Assembly: GCA_024229515.1 (NCBI GenBank)
Contig: JAAESI010000242.1
Span: 238,382-302,381, forward strand
DNA: 64,000 nt
DNA from: Pseudomonadota bacterium
GTDB taxonomy: Bacteria > Myxococcota_A > UBA796 > UBA9615
Reading direction: 5' to 3'
Position 1 is the stretch's first letter, and every line of letters starts with the position of its first letter. A program made the position numbers and the translations under genes. Below are positions 60,909 through 64,000 of this stretch, in pieces. The notes below the pieces were generated by a model. It was given only the letters and a program-made list of their open reading frames with translations. It made no database searches and was not told where the DNA came from.

Positions 60909-63422
60909 ACGCCGAGCTCCCTGCTTCTCTACGTCCTCTTCTTCGTCTCGGGCGCCTGCGGGCTGATCTTCGAGATCCTGTGGGTCCGCGCGCTCGGGCT
61001 CCAGTTCGGCACCACCGCCCCCGCCATCGCCACCGTGCTGGCCGCGTTCATGGGCGGCCTCGCCCTGGGCAACCTCCTGGTCGGTCCCCGGGCGGACCAG
61101 CAGGACGCCCCCCTCAAGCTCTACTCGGCGATCGAGCTCGGGATCGGCGTCACGGGGCTGGGGGTCTCGCTGCTTCTGCTGCGTGGCGGCGCCCCCCTCA
61201 GCGCAATCGCGGGCGGGACCGGATCACAGTTCTTCATCGCCGGTGCGCTGATGCTGCTCCCCACAACGCTGATGGGGGGCACGCTGCCGGTGATGGCTCG
61301 CGCCCTGGTCCGGTCGGGCGTCTCGGGCAAGGTCCTGGGGCAGCTGTACGCCATCAACACCGCCGGGGCGGTGGCCGGCGCGCTGGCCCCCGACCTGCTC
61401 CTGGTGCCCGCCATCGGCCTGACCGCGACCGCGTTCGTGGCCGCCGCGGGGAACCTGCTCGTGTCCGGGCTCGTGCACGCCGTCCGCGTCGAAGCGCCGG
61501 CCCCCGCGGCCACGGCCGGCCCCAAGACCCCCGTGCCGATGGGGCCGGTGGTGCTGTACGCCGTGAGCGGGTTCTGCGCGATGGGGTACGAGGTACTCTG
61601 GAGCCGGGTCCACCACCACTTCTCGATGGGCCAGGCGGCGTCGTTCGCCGTGCTGCTGGCGACGTTCCTGGTGTTCCTGTCCCTGGGCTCGCTGCTGGCG
61701 GCCCCCTTCGCCGACCGGTCGCCCCGCCCGCTGCCGATCGCGGCGCTCCTGCTCGCGCTCACGGGGCCGGCGGCGTTCCTCCCGATCGTCGCGGCGCCGG
61801 CGTGGGGCGAACGCTTCAACCGGCTGCTGCCCTCGATCCGGGGCGTGCATCGCGCCGATCCCGGGGATGTGCTCGCTCTCGCCCTCGGCAGCGCGGTGTG
61901 GCTCGAAGCACTCGCCTGCCTCCTGATGGGGGCCGCCTTCCCCTTCCTCGCCGCCGCGGCGGTCAAGGCGGGCGACGCGGGGCGAGCCACGGGGCGGCTG
62001 TACGCGGCCAACACCCTCGCGGGGGTGGCGGGCTCCACGATCGCCGGCTTCGTGCTCCTGCCCGCGGTGGGCGTGCAGCTGTCGCTGCTGGTGCTGGCGG
62101 CGATCGCGACGCTCACCGGGGCCCTCGCCATCGGCATGCTGCAGCCCATCGCCCGGCCGGTGGGGCTGCTTGGGGCGGCGGCCGCGGCGACGGTGGGGAC
62201 GATGGCCGCGCTCGTGCCCATCGACCACCTCCGGGGCGCCTACTTCGCCGGCTTCCACGGCGCCGACAGCCGCCTCGTGGAACTGCGGGAGGGGGCCACG
62301 ACCACCGCCGCGGTCGCACGCCGCCACCGGTTCGGCGAGCCCGCCTATCTGCTCCTGCTGACCCCCGGCGTGACGATGAGCGACACCCAGATCGGGGCGC
62401 AGCGGTACATGGGGCTGATGGCTCACCTGCCGATGGCGGCCTCGACCGAGGCGAGCGAGGCGCTGCTCATCTGCTACGGGGTCGGCAACACCGCGCGCTC
62501 GCTGCTGACGTGGCCGACCCTGGAGCGGCTGGACGTGGTCGACATCGCCGCGGAGGTGCTGGGGATGTCGGGCCACTTCGCCGAGGTCCACGGCAGCGAT
62601 CCGCTCGCCGATCCCCGGGTCGAGACGATCGTGCAGGACGGGCGCAAGCACCTGCTGACGTCCGGGCGCCGCTACGACGCCATCACGTCGGAGCCGCCGC
62701 CTCCCACCGACGCCGGGGTCGTGAACCTCTACACCCGGGAGTTCTACCGGGCCTCCAAGGGCGCGCTGAAGCCGGGCGGGGTGCTCGCCCAGTGGCTCCC
62801 CGTGTTCCAGCTCACCGACGACGAGACCACCGCGATCACGGCCGCGTTCGTCGCCGAGTTCGACCACGTCGCCCTGCACTACGGCTACGGCTACCAGTGG
62901 GTGCTGCTGGGCTCGGACGAGCCGCTGGATCTGGACGCGGTCCGCCTCGCGGAGCCGTCCGTGCGGGCCGACCTGGATCGCTATGGGGGCCGCTCACTGG
63001 CCCAGGAGCACCTCCAGGACGACGCCGGGCTACGCGCCGCGTTCGCCTCCGCGGAGCCCCTGACGGACGACCGGCCGTCGCTGCAGTACCCCCAGCGCGG
63101 CATCGAAGGACTCCCCGAGATCCCCGAGGGACTGCTGGGACGGCTGGACCCGGCGTTCGCCCCGGTGATGGCCGCCCTCCCCCACCTGTACGAACGCGAC
63201 CGAGAGCAGCGGACCGAGCGGCTCCTGGAAGCCCTGGGGCCGCTGATCGCAGACGATCCCGACAATGAGCACCTGTTGTCGTTGCTGGCCGTGGGGCGGG
63301 ACTGGTATGAGCCTGCCTCGCGACACCTGGAGCGGGGCGGCACCAACGGCCGCGCACGTTCCGTCGTGGACCGGCGCCAGCGCGTTCAGCGAGCAGCAGC
63401 CTCGAAGAAGGAGACCCCGTGA
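60909..63422 (+). CDS. Membrane protein fused to spermidine synthase-like domain, copy 3 (start unclear)
   Basis: About 838 codons if read from 60909. Translation from there gives STPSSLLLYVLFFVSGACGL then IFEILWVRALGLQFGTT, the expected first helix of this family, but no ATG, GTG or TTG is in frame before the GTG at 61035. That GTG is inside helix 1. About a dozen helices follow, then a Rossmann domain (LLICYGVGNTARSLLTW, DAITSEPPPPTDAG) and a C-terminal helical extension. The substrate-binding YHE signature of true aminopropyltransferases is not visible, so its reaction is unknown. It starts directly after the EF-loop gene and overlaps the next start by 4 bp. Confidence 0.75.
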   Translation, partial: TPSSLLLYVLFFVSGACGLIFEILWVRALGLQFGTTAPAIATVLAAFMGGLALGNLLVGPRADQQDAPLKLYSAIELGIGVTGLGVSLLLLRGGAPLSAIAGGTGSQFFIAGALMLLPTTLMGGTLPVMARALVRSGVSGKVLGQLYAINTAGAVAGALAPDLLLVPAIGLTATAFVAAAGNLLVSGLVHAVRVEAPAPAATAGPKTPVPMGPVVLYAVSGFCAMGYEVLWSRVHHHFSMGQAASFAVLLATFLVFLSLGSLLAAPFADRSPRPLPIAALLLALTGPAAFLPIVAAPAWGERFNRLLPSIRGVHRADPGDVLALALGSAVWLEALACLLMGAAFPFLAAAAVKAGDAGRATGRLYAANTLAGVAGSTIAGFVLLPAVGVQLSLLVLAAIATLTGALAIGMLQPIARPVGLLGAAAAATVGTMAALVPIDHLRGAYFAGFHGADSRLVELREGATTTAAVARRHRFGEPAYLLLLTPGVTMSDTQIGAQRYMGLMAHLPMAASTEASEALLICYGVGNTARSLLTWPTLERLDVVDIAAEVLGMSGHFAEVHGSDPLADPRVETIVQDGRKHLLTSGRRYDAITSEPPPPTDAGVVNLYTREFYRASKGALKPGGVLAQWLPVFQLTDDETTAITAAFVAEFDHVALHYGYGYQWVLLGSDEPLDLDAVRLAEPSVRADLDRYGGRSLAQEHLQDDAGLRAAFASAEPLTDDRPSLQYPQRGIEGLPEIPEGLLGRLDPAFAPVMAALPHLYERDREQRTERLLEALGPLIADDPDNEHLLSLLAVGRDWYEPASRHLERGGTNGRARSVVDRRQRVQRAAASKKETP

Positions 63423-63682
63423 GCCACCTCTGGTGCCCCCGATGCGACCTCATGGCCAAGGATGACGGCCCGAACCACTCCTGCGGCATTCGCATGGAGG
63501 AGGTCCCCCACAACGTGGACATGACCGATCTCCTGATGATGGCGCAGGCCCTCGCCGGCCTCGTGAGCCCGCCCGCCGGCTTCGTCCGCGCCGACTGGTC
63601 GATCGAAGCGATCCAGGAGGACCTGGACCGTCGTGACGAGATGATGGCGACCACGCAGGCCGAGGCCGAAGCGCTGGCGTAG
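63419..63682 (+). CDS. Small zinc-ribbon-like protein
   Basis: 87 residues from GTG 63419 (GTGA overlap). The N-terminus LWCPRCDLMAKDDGPNHSCG has CPxC and a HxC pair, a probable zinc site. The rest is acidic and helical (DLLMMAQALAGLVSPPAGFV, AIQEDLDRRDEMMATTQ). There is no signal peptide. It is coupled to the membrane/spermidine-synthase-like gene. Family not recognised; a small regulatory or adaptor protein is possible. Confidence 0.6.
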   Translation: MSHLWCPRCDLMAKDDGPNHSCGIRMEEVPHNVDMTDLLMMAQALAGLVSPPAGFVRADWSIEAIQEDLDRRDEMMATTQAEAEALA

Positions 63683-63789
63683 ACCACGTCCCGGACGGCC
63701 AGGGCGGCCAGCCCCATCGATCTGATCGCGCTGCCCGAGTTTATTGACCCCTGTCCGCAGACGTGATCCACTCCCTCACGGAGGTGGTC

Positions 63790-64000
63790 ATGCCCGTTGC
63801 GACGTCGGTGGATCTGCGTACCCGGATCGTGGATGCGTACAAGCGGAAGGAGGGCTCGATGCGTGAGCTCGCGGAGCGGTTCTCCGTGAGCCACAAGTCA
63901 GTCAAGCGGTACGTCCGGCAGGAGCGACAGACGGCCTCGCTGGAGCCTTCGTCGGCTCGCCGCGGTCCAAGACCGAAGATCGACGCGGACGGACTGGCAG
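63790..64000 (+). mobile_element. IS630-type transposase, 3' truncated by window end
   Basis: ATG 63790, preceded by GGAGG 6 nt upstream, opens a frame to the window edge: MPVATSVDLRTRIVDAYKRK, then EGSMRELAERFSVSHKSVKR and YVRQERQTASLEP. This is the N-terminal helix-turn-helix of IS630/Tc1-type transposases (SVDLRxRIV...AxRFxVSxxSVxRxV). The DDE catalytic region lies beyond the window. Its Shine-Dalgarno-led start differs from the leaderless style of the resident genes. The left end of the element should fall in 63683-63789; I cannot define the terminal repeat without the right end. Confidence 0.75.

Noticed and set aside
63683..63789. Left terminal inverted repeat of the IS630-type element
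   Set aside because: The right end lies outside the window, so no inverted repeat or TA duplication can be verified.

Overview
The window is one GC-rich, gene-dense stretch of bacterial chromosome with about 50 protein genes or gene remnants and no rRNA or tRNA that I can recognise. The content fits a Myxococcota-type (former Deltaproteobacteria) organism. It has an AgmX/PglI-type C-terminal domain protein, a large Ser/Thr kinase next to a pseudokinase, many lipoproteins with Asp-rich linkers after the lipidated Cys, several glucose/sorbosone-dehydrogenase-like proteins and a copper type II monooxygenase-like lipoprotein. That placement is inference from gene content only.

Layout. 0-7.4 kb: 3' part of a fused aspartokinase/diaminopimelate decarboxylase, a broken crotonase, the pmbA/tldE-tldD pair, a PQQ-type sugar dehydrogenase and a small cytochrome-like lipoprotein. 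7.4-17.3 kb: frameshifted copper monooxygenase-like lipoprotein, a tandemly fused HCCA isomerase, a membrane-fused aminopropyltransferase-like protein, a DUF3050 protein, an aminotransferase, then a four-gene overlapping operon egtD-sirtuin-thioredoxin-like-Gfo/Idh/MocA. 17.3-25.2 kb: flavin reductase, condensation-type acyltransferase, pseudokinase and kinase on the minus strand, then a divergent flavin-dependent halogenase-like gene. 25.2-26.3 kb: about 1 kb without a credible protein gene, closed on the minus strand by a perfect 11-bp UUCG terminator. It looks like a large structured non-coding RNA. 26.3-33.4 kb: SLC12-type transporter, inositol-monophosphatase-like protein, receiver-HDOD protein and a pair of amidohydrolase-like proteins. 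33.4-46.1 kb: surface lipoproteins, AgmX-type protein, alcohol dehydrogenase, Tat-exported DUF362 protein, potassium channel, GT-C-like membrane protein, ferredoxin-NADP-reductase-like protein and BolA. 46.1-53 kb: several decayed genes (GGDEF/EAL, a sugar dehydrogenase remnant, an MMPL transporter) among intact ones. 53-60 kb: minus-strand operon DUF4178 - Gly-rich small protein - DUF350 - aminopropyltransferase - Tat FAD oxidoreductase - membrane protein - SpeD - (broken) MMPL. 60-64 kb: EF-loop protein, a third membrane/aminopropyltransferase fusion, a Zn-ribbon mini-protein and the left end of an IS630-type transposase.

Three window-wide patterns stand out. (1) About 15 transcription units have a TANNNT hexamer only 6-11 nt before the start codon and no Shine-Dalgarno, which indicates widespread leaderless mRNAs. 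(2) An unusual number of genes carry single-base homopolymer shifts, small internal deletions or CAG-to-TAG amber codons, which means either real decay or assembly error. (3) Genes are extremely compact: many 4-bp ATGA/GTGA overlaps, and three convergent pairs that read both stop codons from one CTAG. The best candidates for something undescribed are the large minus-strand RNA at 25.2-26.3 kb and the polyamine-like DUF4178/DUF350/SpeD operon, whose SpeD lacks a normally conserved His.
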